Origin: Myrmaecium sp. VS I D KN 1
Lineage: Eukaryota > Ascomycota > Dothideomycetes > Valsariales > Valsariaceae
Assembly: GCA_019775845.1 (NCBI GenBank)
Contig: JADQAV010000025.1
Location: forward strand, 310,001-374,000
Reading direction: 5' to 3'
Length of the DNA stretch: 64,000 nucleotides
Of this stretch, positions 54,803 to 64,000 are shown one piece after another. The notes under the pieces were generated by a model. That model saw nothing but the letters and a program-made list of their open reading frames with translations. It was not told the DNA's origin and made no database searches. A program made the position numbers and the translations under genes. The stretch's first letter is position 1; every line of letters starts with the position of its first letter.

Positions 54803-57800
54803 ATGTGAGCTTCAGCTTCTGAGAAGTGCATATCCCCGTCACTAACTATGCATCTTTAGGTGTAAGTAAACCCACAACCTCTTTCGCCTGGCTGAAGGCA
54901 CCAGAGTTAACACACTTAGCCAAAATTGACAAGCTTTCCATCCTGGGGTGAGATAGAGATCCTTTCACGGATTACACGAAACCTAACATATTGCCAGTGT
55001 CCGCTCTTTCGATAACACCCGAAGTGAGACGATCCAGTTCCACACGCCACTTACCTTAATCGTAGGGTACAATGGATCTGGAAAAACCGTAAGTTTGCTG
55101 CTATGTTCTGTCCCAAGCCGCCACTAACGGCAAGTTTTGCAGACCATCATTGAGTGTCTGAAGTATGCAACTACTGGAGAGCTTCCCCCGAACAGCAAGG
55201 GTGGAGCTTGGATCCACGATCCAAAAGTGGGTGTTTCATTGTTCCTTCAGTCGAGCTCACGTCTCTGACACCGTTCAGCTATGTAACGAGAAGGAAGTGC
55301 TGGCGCAGGTGAAGCTGTCCTTCCGGGCAACTTCTGGTGCGAAGATGGTGGCCACTCGAAGCTTGCAGCTGACAGTAAAGAAAGCTTCAAGAACGCAGAA
55401 AACTCTCGAAGGGCAATTGCTTATGTTGAAAGATGGAGAGCGTACAGCCATCTCCTCCCGTGTTGCGGAACTGGATCAGATCATGCCTCAGTATCTGGGT
55501 GTGTCAAAAGCAATTCTGGACTCCGTCATCTTCTGTCATCAGGATGAGAGCTTGTGGCCTATGAGCGCGCCCGCGGATCTGAAGAAAAGGTTTGATGAGA
55601 TTTTCGAAGCAATGAAGTACACGAAAGCTATCGACAACATCAAGAAACTTCGCAAGGTGCAAAATGAAGAGCTTGCGAAGTTTAAGATCATCGAACAGCA
55701 TGCCAAGGAAGACAAAGACAAGGGCGAGCGCGTTGAGCAGCGGACAACGGAATTGTACGATGAGATTGAGGGGCTTCGGGAAGAGGCCAGTGCGCTCGAT
55801 GGGAAACTGAAAGAAGCGAATGCGAAATCAAGGGAGGCTTGGGATCACGCCGCCAAATTTGAGAAGATCGTTGCCCGGCTTGAGGGTAAGAGGATCGAAG
55901 CAAAGGCTCTCGAACGCAATGCTTTGGAGTTAAAAAGCAGTCTTCGCGTGATGGAAGAGTCGGACGAAGAGCTCCAAGCCACCCTGGACAAATATGAGGA
56001 TCGCGTTTCGGCATACTACCAGGAGCGAGAAACCCATCGTCAACAATACGCGGAGCTTACGAAGGAAATCGAACAACGGCGTGGAATTCTCAGCGCGAAG
56101 CAGAACGAAGTAGGCCGATATGAAGCCGAGAAGAGCGCGTATGAGCGCCAGTTACAGAACCGCGAGGACCTAATCAAGGAGACCGCCCGCAGGCACAACA
56201 TTCGCGGGTTCGATTATGACATCTCAGAAGAGAACGTACGAGAATTCATGGAGAGAATCGGGAAGATGGCGCGAGATCAGACCGCTGCCTTTGAAAGAGC
56301 TAGACAGGAGACCCAGGAGGCGCTGCGAGGGGCGCAAAACACTTTGAACGAGCTCAAAGAACGCCGCTCTGCGCTGACGCAGAGGAAAGAGTCTGCTAGG
56401 ACATCGATAGCCGCCAATGATAGGAAGATTCTCACCCTCCAAGCCGAATTGGACCGAATCGATATCGATGAAGGCGGGAAAGCAGCTCTGGAGTCGGCGA
56501 TCGGAGACATCGAGCGTCGTCTAGCCACGGCCAAGTCCGAATTCAGCTCTGCAAGCTGGGACGACCAGATCAGCGGTCTTGAGGCTAAGCTTCGCGACTT
56601 GGATGAGAGAAAGGATAAACTGGATGCAGAGTTGATTCAAGGAACGAAACAGGCCGGTGACTCTGCTCAATTGGACTTCTTGCATAAAGAGCTCAAAGAC
56701 AGACAGCAGAGACTGGAGACCATGATTGGAGCACATGGAGCGAAGATCTCTGAAGCGACCGGCTTGCAACTCAATCTTGACACACTCGATCGGGATTACC
56801 AGACTACGATTGCACAGAGGACCGCCGAAATCAAGGAGGCCGAACTTGAGCGGGACGGGTTGAGCCGTGAGCTAGAGCAGCTGGAGTTCAGGCTGAAGTC
56901 GGCCAAGGATGAGTTCAAGAAGAAGAGAGAAGAGAAGAAGCAGTGCGAAGAGACGATCCGCAGTGTTACTGAGGAAGAAGACATTGACGAGTTCCCGGAG
57001 TACCTTGAGCGATGTGAACGAGATTATATGACCGTCAGCACCGACATTGCCAATTTCAGAGAGATGGGCGACTACTACAAAAAGTGCTTGTTAGCGGCTG
57101 AGTCACACAGTGTATGCCAGCTGTGCCGCCGGTCATTCAAGGAAAAGGAGAAGTCCCTTTTTGTTGATCGTATGCGAAGAATGATCGACCAGGCTACACA
57201 AGAGATTGAGGAGTCAGGGAACATGATTGAAGTGGAAGCTTCCGTCAAAGCAGCCAGGAACGCACAGCAAAGCTACGATTCCTGGCAGACCCTCAAGCTC
57301 GAAGTCCCCAAGCTGGAGAAGGATTGCAAGCAGCTGGAGGCGCGACGGGAGGAGCTGGTCCTCAAGCTGGAAGGACATGACCTGGTCATTCATGAACGGC
57401 AGGAAGCCAAGCAGGAGGTCGAATCGATGTCGAAAACGGTGCAGAATATCGTAAAGTACCACACCGATATTGGTAGTTTTGAGGCCCAGATTAAGGAACT
57501 ATCAGCCAAGCAGAAGAGTGCCGGGCTTTCACGGGGTCTGGAGAAGATTCAGGAAGACCTCAGACAGGTCAATGAGCAGTCAAGGTCGCTGCGTGCCAGC
57601 CTGAGCCAACTCACCTCGGAGAAGGAGCGCACTCGCAGTCAGATTAACGGTCTCGAGTTGGAGGCCCGCGACGTCCGGGCCAAGCTCAGCACTGCAATCT
57701 ACCAGTTGAAGGAGAAGGACAGCCTCGCGGCCCAGATCAAGGATCTCAAAGCTCATAATCACGAACAACAGGAGGCCCTGCGGCAATTAGACCGGGACAT

Positions 57801-59069
57801 CCAGGCACTTGTACCTCAGATTGCGCAGGCGCAAGCCCGATATGATGAGATCGAGCGCCGCGGGACCGAAAAGGAGCGCGACCTTCAGCAGCAGGCTTCC
57901 AAACTATCGGACAGTGTCCGTGCTCTGAAGCAGGCAGACCAGGAGATTCACACGTACATTGACCGGGGCGGCCCGCTTCAGCTTGACCGTGTCCGTAGGG
58001 AGATCGAAAATCTCGAGACCGAGCTTGGCCGTCTTGACGAAGAGGTGCGTCAAACGACCAAGGAGATCAAGAACATTGAGGACAAGCTACGGAACGTCGA
58101 CGATACGAAGCGCGCCATCAACGATAATTTGAGGTTCCGTCGCAGCGAGAGGGATCTCGAGAGCGTCACGGCGGAGATCAAAGAGCTTGAGAGCCACAAT
58201 GCCGAAGCCGACAAGAATCGATACGAGGAAGAAGGCAACAAGTGGCAAGATCGACGCAATGCGATTGCTGCCGAGCAAGCCACACTGGTTGGCGTTATCA
58301 AGTCGAAGGACCTGCAACTTACAGAACTCCTTAAAGATTGGGAGACGGATTACCAGGATGCCGCATACAAATACAAAGAAGCCCACATCAAGGTCGAGAC
58401 GACCAAGGCGGCCGTGGAGGATCTGGGACGGTACGGCGGGGCGCTGGACAAGGCGATCATGAAGTATCACAGCATCAAGATGGAGGAGATCAACCGGATC
58501 ATGGAGGAGCTGTGGAAGAAGACGTATCAGGGCACGGACGTGGATACGATCATGATCCGGTCGGACAGCGAGAACGTGAAGGGGAACAAGAACTACAACT
58601 ACCGGGTGGTGATGGTGAAGCAGGACGCGGAGATGGACATGCGAGGGCGGTGCTCGGCGGGCCAGAAGGTGCTGGCCTCCATCATCATCCGGCTGGCGCT
58701 GGCGGAGTGCTTCGGGATCAACTGCGGGCTGATCGCGCTGGACGAGCCGACGACGAACTTGGACCGGGATAACATCCGCGCGCTGGCGGAGGCGCTGGCC
58801 GAGATCATCCGCATCCGTCGCCAGCAGAGCAACTTTCAGCTCATCGTCATCACCCACGACGAGGACTTTTTGCGCTGCATGCAGTGCGCGGACTTTTGCG
58901 ATAATTATTACCGGATTAGCCGGAATGATCGGCAGAAGAGTATTATTGAGCGGCAGAGTATTGCTGAGGTGAGTTTTTCTTTTTTTTCCCCCCTTTCTTT
59001 CTCGCCCTTCATTCTTTCTCTCTCGAGAGCACATGGCTGACGTGAGGATGCAATACACAGGTTGTATGA
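54803..59069 (+). CDS. RAD50: DNA repair ATPase Rad50
   Basis: SMC-like subunit of the Mre11-Rad50-Nbs1 complex, which tethers and processes DNA ends. Proposed exons: 54803-54804, 54860-54861, 54920-54947, 54998-55088, 55143-55226, 55279-58968 and 59061-59069, giving 1301 residues, the family length. Spliced, the N-terminus reads [17 protein letters not shown]; the ATG is split between the first two exons. Walker A is GYNGSGKT (34-41). Two long coiled coils flank the zinc hook CQLC (682-685). The ABC signature is SAGQK (1195-1199) and Walker B ends LDEPTTNLD (Asp1224, Glu1225). The last exon adds only Val-Val-stop, the usual ending. Everything from 54920 onward is firm; the two tiny 5' exons are inferred from excellent splice signals and family sequence. 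Confidence 0.93.
54860..54861 (+). other. Putative 2-nt exon completing the RAD50 start codon
   Basis: The sequence reads AAAAT|GTGAGC ... CTAAC ... TTTAG|GT|GTAAGT ... CACTTAG|CCAAAATTGAC. Joining AT + GT + CC gives ATG TCC AAA ATT GAC, which is Met-Ser-Lys-Ile-Asp, the expected Rad50 start. The flanking introns are 55 and 58 nt, both within the normal range for this window. No other upstream ATG yields the family start with GT-AG introns. Confidence 0.6.
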
Positions 59070-60268
59070 GTGTATTTGATAGTCAGCCTAAGGCTCGAAC
59101 AATTTAGTTCACTTACTAAGATCGAAAAAAATGGGGATCAAGGGGACCACGTGCCGGGATGGGAATTTATCTTGCATCCGAGGTCCCTTTCCGATCATCG
59201 ACCGCTCGTGCTCTGCCTCAGGTTCGAGGGATTCAATGCGATTTTCTTCTTCTGGTTTCCTTTCGCTCGTACTGTATACGGCTTCGTCGAATGACTGTAT
59301 CAAGGTCCCTCGAAGAGTACCTGTTTTCAGGATGGAAAACAGGAAAAGGGTCGAGTCAGGGCAGGGGGAATCTTCAAATCCGACCCCGACCAGGGGCAAA
59401 ATCCCATGTTTCCCCTCCACCTCCCATCCAGGGGCACACACGCACACGCACGCCCAAGCTCACGCCGTTTTCTCCTCCTTCCCTCCCTCCCTTCCTCCCG
59501 GCCACACCCCGCATGCTGCAGATCCTGTCTAATTTGACTACCACTTACTTCATTTATTCATATCCCATCAACCTCATCCATCCATAATTTCCTCTGTATT
59601 CACTCAGGCGCGGCGGTAGCAAGTAACGGTAATAAATCCGAATATGAAAAGATTTCCACCAGACCTTTTATTTCCCATGCCATCCCCCATTGTTCCCACT
59701 CGCTGCCCTGTCAGATCACCCCGCTAGGTACTTACTGATTCCACCTACTCGGTACCTTACATACGGTACGATACCCAGCTACGCCCTCCTCAGTTAGCCT
59801 CCCCATCCGCCCATCCACCAGCTCTCCACCACCCACCCGCCCGCCCACTCACCCACCCACCACCCATCCGGCATCCGGCCCATCCCATCTGGATCGATCA
59901 TCTTTTCTCCTCCACTCTCCCCCCCCGTCCGTCTCCCTCCCTCGCTCCCTCCCTCATTTCTTTCTCTCCGCACCACGCCACACCACACCATCCATCCCAT
60001 CGCTTTCGGGTGCTCGAGAGTGGCTTGCCCGCATGCGTCCTACTGCTGCCACCCTGCCCCATCCTCGACCAAGTCCACATCATCATCATCAGCAGCAGCA
60101 GCATCGTCACCATCGACATCCACGCTCACATCGTCCGCATCCCTCCACCTCCACGTCTCACGCGCATATCCCGATCGCCACACAGATCTCGATGTACTGA
60201 ACGTTTCATCACCCCGCGCCTGCCCACCTGCCACCTGCCGCCTGCCGCCTGCCGCCTGTCCCCCCCCG
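59070..60268. promoter_or_regulatory. RAD50 3' region and wc-2 promoter/leader
   Basis: 1.2 kb. The right part (about 59780-60000) is a long pyrimidine-rich tract dominated by CCCACC/CCTCC runs. The wc-2 frame is open back to an ATG at 60020, so the leader could be partly coding. Confidence 0.45.
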
Positions 60269-62387
60269 ATGCCCAGCGTCGCACCGCCGCCCATCCCGTC
60301 CGGTCTCTTGGACCAGCCCGGCCTCGTGCCCGCCGGGCTGCTGCCCCCGGGCCTCGACGTGGACCTCGTGAACATCCAAGATCTCGATCTGTCCCATTTC
60401 GACCAGAGCCTCGACCTGGCCCAGTTCGATCAGAGCCTCGATCCCACCTCCCCCACACGATCCCCGTATACCGCCGATACCACCACCACCACCACCACCA
60501 CCACCACTGCCCACTCGACCAATACCGCCGCCGCCGCTGCCGCTGCCGCGCAACAACCAGATCGCACGCCACAACAACACCCCTCCGCACCGCCGCAAGG
60601 CTTCCCTCCCACACCACCGTCCCACCCTCCGCCTGCCGCCGACACGAGCGCCGATCCGTACGCCATGGTCCCCAATCACAACATGGCTGCCGCCGCGGCC
60701 GCCATGGGCGCGGGGCCCCTGCCGACCGGCTTCGGTCTGCCTCCTCACCCTCCTCCTCCCCCTCCCGCCGCCGCCGCCGCGGTGCCGAGCAACAGCACGC
60801 TGAGCGAGTTCACCAAGCGGCGCAACTGGACGCAGCGGGTGCTGGACGAGCTGCGCGACCTGCTCCACATCCTCACCCCGGACGGACGGATCCTGTACGC
60901 GTCCGCGTCGAGCCGGCAGCTGACCGGGTACGAGCCGAAGGAGCTGGCCGGCCGGTTCGTGTACGACTTCATCCACCAGGACGACCGGGCCGTCTTCGTC
61001 CGGGAGTTTAACGAGAGCATCGCGTCCGGGAACCCGCTGCGATTCTTTTACCGGTTCCGGAAGGCGGATGGGTCCTTTGGCATCTTCGAGTGTCATGGTC
61101 ACCCTCACCTGGCCCCGCCGGAGCCCGGGCCCGGGCCGGTTCCGCTGCCCCCGTCGGCGGATCCGTCGGGAGCGGGGGTGTCGGCGGCCTCGTCGACGAG
61201 CGCGGCGTACTGCCGTGGCTTCTTCATGATGGCCCGGCCGTACCCAACCAAGAACACCGCCTTGCTGGACAGCTTCCTGGAGCACAAGATCGAGAACGAG
61301 CGACTGACGCGCCGGATCGCGGATCTACGACGGGAGGAGCAGGAGGAGAACGAGGCGGCGGAGCGGAGCTGGCGGGAGAGCGGCGGCGCCGGGGGGAGCA
61401 TCGGCACGGCCAGCACGAGCACCAGCCCGATCCACCAGTCACCCCACCTCCCCCACCATCTGGGCGCCGGACCGGGCAACCCGGCGGGGCTGACGGCGAC
61501 GAACCCGGCGCTGACGCGGCAGAACCTGGACGAGGCCCTCGCGGCGCACCGGCCGGACAGCATCACGGACAAGATGGCGCGGTACGAGGGCGGCGCGGCG
61601 GCCCGGACGCACCTCGATCAGATCGAGATGCTGACCGGCTTGCGCTACCGCGACGGCGAGCGCAGCATGGGGATCAGCACCGGCGACGCGAGTCCGCTGC
61701 TCATCAAGGGGGATGCGGGGATTGCGATTCCGATCGATAGCGCGCGAGGGGGTGTTGGGGGGGGAGGAGGGGGCGGCGGTGGGGGGGGTAGCGTGAGTAG
61801 TGACCGTGACCGTGATCGCAAGAAGAAGATTAAGGTGGCGGATGAGTATGTGTGCACGGATTGTGGGACGCTGGATAGTCCGGAGTGGCGGAAGGGTCCG
61901 ATGGGCCCGAAGACGTTGTGTAATGCTTGTGGCTGTGAGTTTGCCCTTTCCCTCTCTCTCCCTCTCCGGTTTTCTTCCTTTTTTATACCCGTCTAATCCG
62001 TCCATCTATTCAGTGCGCTGGGCGAAGAAAGAAAAGAAACGCCAGCAACAACAGCAGCAACAAGAAAACCAACAGCAAAATGGGACCGATAGCCCGTCCA
62101 CCACCCCTGTGGGCCACGCTTCTGCTTCTGCGACGCAAGCTGCGGCGGCGGCTGCGGCGGCGGCGGCGCAAGCGATGCCCCCACCGCCGCCTCCGTCGCT
62201 TCAGCAGCAGCAGCAGACTCAGCAGACCCTTTCGTCTCCGACGGGGGTTTCGAGGAGTAGTCCTGTGACGGGGGTGGGACAGGGGATGGGGCAAGGGACG
62301 CTGGGGCAAGGGTCAGGTTCGGGGCAGGGGCAGGGTCAAGGGCAAGGCGCGATGGGGCAGGGGGAGGGGGATCGGATGGTGTCGTGA
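60269..62387 (+). CDS. wc-2: White collar-2 photoreceptor partner (PAS + GATA)
   Basis: GATA transcription factor that forms the blue-light White Collar complex with WC-1. Exons are 60269-61934 and 62014-62387, giving 679 residues; a start at 60020 in the same frame would add 83 low-complexity residues. The N-terminal half has acidic repeats (DLDLSHFDQSLDLAQFDQSL), a Thr run and Pro/Ala tracts. One PAS domain lies at about 185-290 (LRDLLHILTPDGRILYASAS, LAGRFVYDFIHQDDRAVF, FRKADGSFGIFECHGHPH). The GATA finger has Cys at 529, 532, 551 and 554 (CTDC, 18 residues, CNAC). The 79-nt intron lies directly after it and rebuilds CG|LRWAKKEKKR. The C-terminus is Gln-, Ala- and Gly-Gln-rich. A single PAS and no LOV domain separate it from WC-1. 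Confidence 0.93.
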
Positions 62388-63393
62388 TGATGATATGATG
62401 GGGTTTGAGGGGGGCTTTTGGGGGTGGCGGAGGTTGAGGTGAGGGTGTGGGAGTAGGTGGGGGAGAGGTTGGGGGGAGGGGGAATAGAGGGAGGTAGATA
62501 TGGGCTGGGGGGTGAAAGGTGAACGATCACCTGTTTTTGATTATTCTTTCTTGATATACACAGATACACATATAACGTATTACATTCAGATTTTCTTAGA
62601 TATGGATATCCATCCATGCACACACAGCCCGATATCAGGAGATAAAGCTATACATCTCGGAACGAGCTCGAGGTGACGCACGGTTCGAGGGTTTGGGGGC
62701 GAGGCGGGATGTGTGAAGTATAGCTTATACTTAGCGAAGTGGGCGTGAGATACGGTAGAAAGTAGAGGGGTTATGCTGTAGCAGTGTGGCAGTGCGAAAT
62801 GGTATGCCGTGCTACGGCTGGTTGGCACCGATGGAGAAAGAGCAGAGCAGAGCAGGTCTGTTTCCGTCTGCGGTGAATGGATGATAGATGGACAGACTCG
62901 TTCGCTCCTTCCTTTCTTCCTTCATCCGTTCATGTATACCTACATACTTACGGAAAGCTCGAAAACCCGCACGCTCACCCGCTATATGATAAGGTGTCCC
63001 GCCATCCCGCCTTCCCGTCCTGCATTTCTCGCCATCCCGCCTTCTCGCCGTCTACAGTAGGTAGCCTTATAGCCATCTTGCCTCGCACAAGGGTCGTCGA
63101 TGCTGTACATATATACTGTACTGAATTAGTACATACAATACCTATTGATCTACGAACCTCATCTACAGTACCTCATCTCTTGTAGGCGATCGCAGGCTCC
63201 TGCTCGTGTTCGTGTTTATTCCACGCTCTTCCTTCTCCGCGTTGGTCACGCCATTCACACTCCCTAAGGATATTTCGTATCCCCTCCGTCCTTCTCCTGC
63301 TTCAGCTCGCTTCACTCACCCCACCCATCCCATATAACATATACACAACACACACACACCCAAACCCCCACTACCCTCCCAGACCAAACCATA
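62388..63393. other. Convergent intergenic region right of wc-2
   Basis: About 1 kb between wc-2 and the partial minus-strand gene. The left 130 bases are G-rich, the middle AT-richer with repeated CCCGCC/TTCCC words around 62995-63050. A CA-rich stretch lies near 63340-63360. No gene recognised. Confidence 0.45.
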
Positions 63394-64000
63394 TCAATCC
63401 CTCATCTCCTGATCCCCATCCTCATCCTTCCTTCCCTCCTCCTCCTCCTCCTCTCCCACATTTCCACCTCCATCACCACCATCACCTCCCTCACCCTTCC
63501 CCGTCCCCCTTCCCACACCCCCAATACCACTTCCCGGTGGCTGCGGACCTACATCCTCATCGCCAATCTCCAGCGGTCCCGTAGCATGCGCGACCGGTCG
63601 ACCTGCCGCATCCTCTGCGGCCTCTCGTGCGCGCGCGTCGTCCGCTGTGGGCGGGCCGGCTTCGCTCGGTCCTGAACTGAGGATGCTGGCGGGCACCACG
63701 CCGGCTTCTTGTTCCTGCCGGAGGAGTTCGCCTTGGGTGACGGCGCCGGAGGGACGGGGGTCCACGGTTGTTGCCGTCGATGATGTCGACGTTGATGTGG
63801 TTTCCGGGTGAGCGTCGTCGGGGTTGGGGTCGGGATCGTTGCCGCGGGAGGGAGAGGGGTTGTAGAGGCTGGCGTTATCGTTGTTCGCGGAGGAAGAGGT
63901 GGTGGTAGTAGTGGTAGTGGTCATGACGCCGTTGACGACGGAGACGGTCTCGACGCGACCGCTGCCGTGCGGCCCGTCGATCATCTCGGTGGACTCGGAG
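63394..64000 (-). CDS. 3' part of an unidentified gene (runs off window)
   Basis: The frame is open from the window edge to a stop at 63394, giving the last 200 or so residues of a minus-strand gene. It is likely truncated by the window, because codons upstream of the first ATG (63984) read SESTE in frame and continue the same style. Visible parts: MIDGPHGSGRVETVSVVNG, then a Thr run, a disordered stretch, GAVTQGELLRQEQEAGVVP and an acidic Gly/Glu-rich tail ending DGDQEMRD. The two ordered motifs look conserved, perhaps from a nuclear protein, but I do not recognise the family. Confidence 0.6.
   Translation of the reverse strand, partial: SESTEMIDGPHGSGRVETVSVVNGVMTTTTTTTTSSSANNDNASLYNPSPSRGNDPDPNPDDAHPETTSTSTSSTATTVDPRPSGAVTQGELLRQEQEAGVVPASILSSGPSEAGPPTADDARAREAAEDAAGRPVAHATGPLEIGDEDVGPQPPGSGIGGVGRGTGKGEGGDGGDGGGNVGEEEEEEGRKDEDGDQEMRD

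Noticed and set aside
58087-59058. 323-codon minus-strand frame opposite the RAD50 C-terminus
   Set aside because: Antisense shadow of conserved ATPase motifs.
60209-61285. 358-codon minus-strand frame opposite wc-2
   Set aside because: Antisense of the PAS-domain exon; Gly/Arg-rich low complexity.
1-64000. tRNA, 5S rRNA and CRISPR arrays
   Set aside because: I scanned for B-box-like GGTTCGAATCC words, 5S-like sequence and regularly spaced repeats and found none that hold together.

Overview
The window is nuclear DNA of a filamentous ascomycete (Pezizomycotina). The evidence is the many short spliceosomal introns (about 47-100 nt, GTAAGT/GTATGT-type donors, CTAAC-like branch sites, YAG acceptors) and the gene content: NoxA, white collar-2, STB6-like and Clr2 families, Zn(II)2Cys6 regulators and bZIP-DUF3425. 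A DMC1 gene argues against a Neurospora-like lineage, since that group is reported to lack it; the class cannot be fixed from this window. Many third codon positions are G/C, so long antisense 'ORFs' are common and were discarded. I rebuilt 21 gene models with exon junctions, 20 complete and one running off the right edge. I saw no tRNA, rRNA, CRISPR array or transposable element.

Layout, left to right: noxA (-) and a noxD/p22phox-like gene (+) are head to head across 3.6 kb. They are followed by an orphan membrane/coiled-coil protein (+) and RMD5/GID2 (-), which is divergent from an STB6-like protein (+). Next come a TRK potassium transporter (-) divergent from a spartin/senescence-domain protein (+), UTP11 (-) divergent from TAF9 (+), CMC1 (-), a bZIP-DUF3425 factor (-), DMC1 (-), a GIS2/CNBP zinc-knuckle protein (-), UAP1 (-) and a Clr2-type silencing protein (-). 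A single-pass membrane protein (+) and a conserved coiled-coil protein (+) follow. Then comes a three-gene block: a Zn2Cys6 regulator (-), L-rhamnonate dehydratase (+) and a second Zn2Cys6 regulator (-). RAD50 (+), white collar-2 (+) and the 3' part of an unidentified gene (-) close the window.

Most of the window is housekeeping, but three places suggest linked function. The noxA/noxD pair places the catalytic NADPH-oxidase subunit beside a small membrane protein that aligns by eye with animal p22phox. The L-rhamnonate dehydratase gene is flanked by two regulators, like a small sugar-catabolism cluster. DMC1 and RAD50, both recombination genes but 24 kb apart, carry very small exons: a 9-nt exon in DMC1, and in RAD50 a start codon that appears to be split by an intron and completed by a 2-nt exon.
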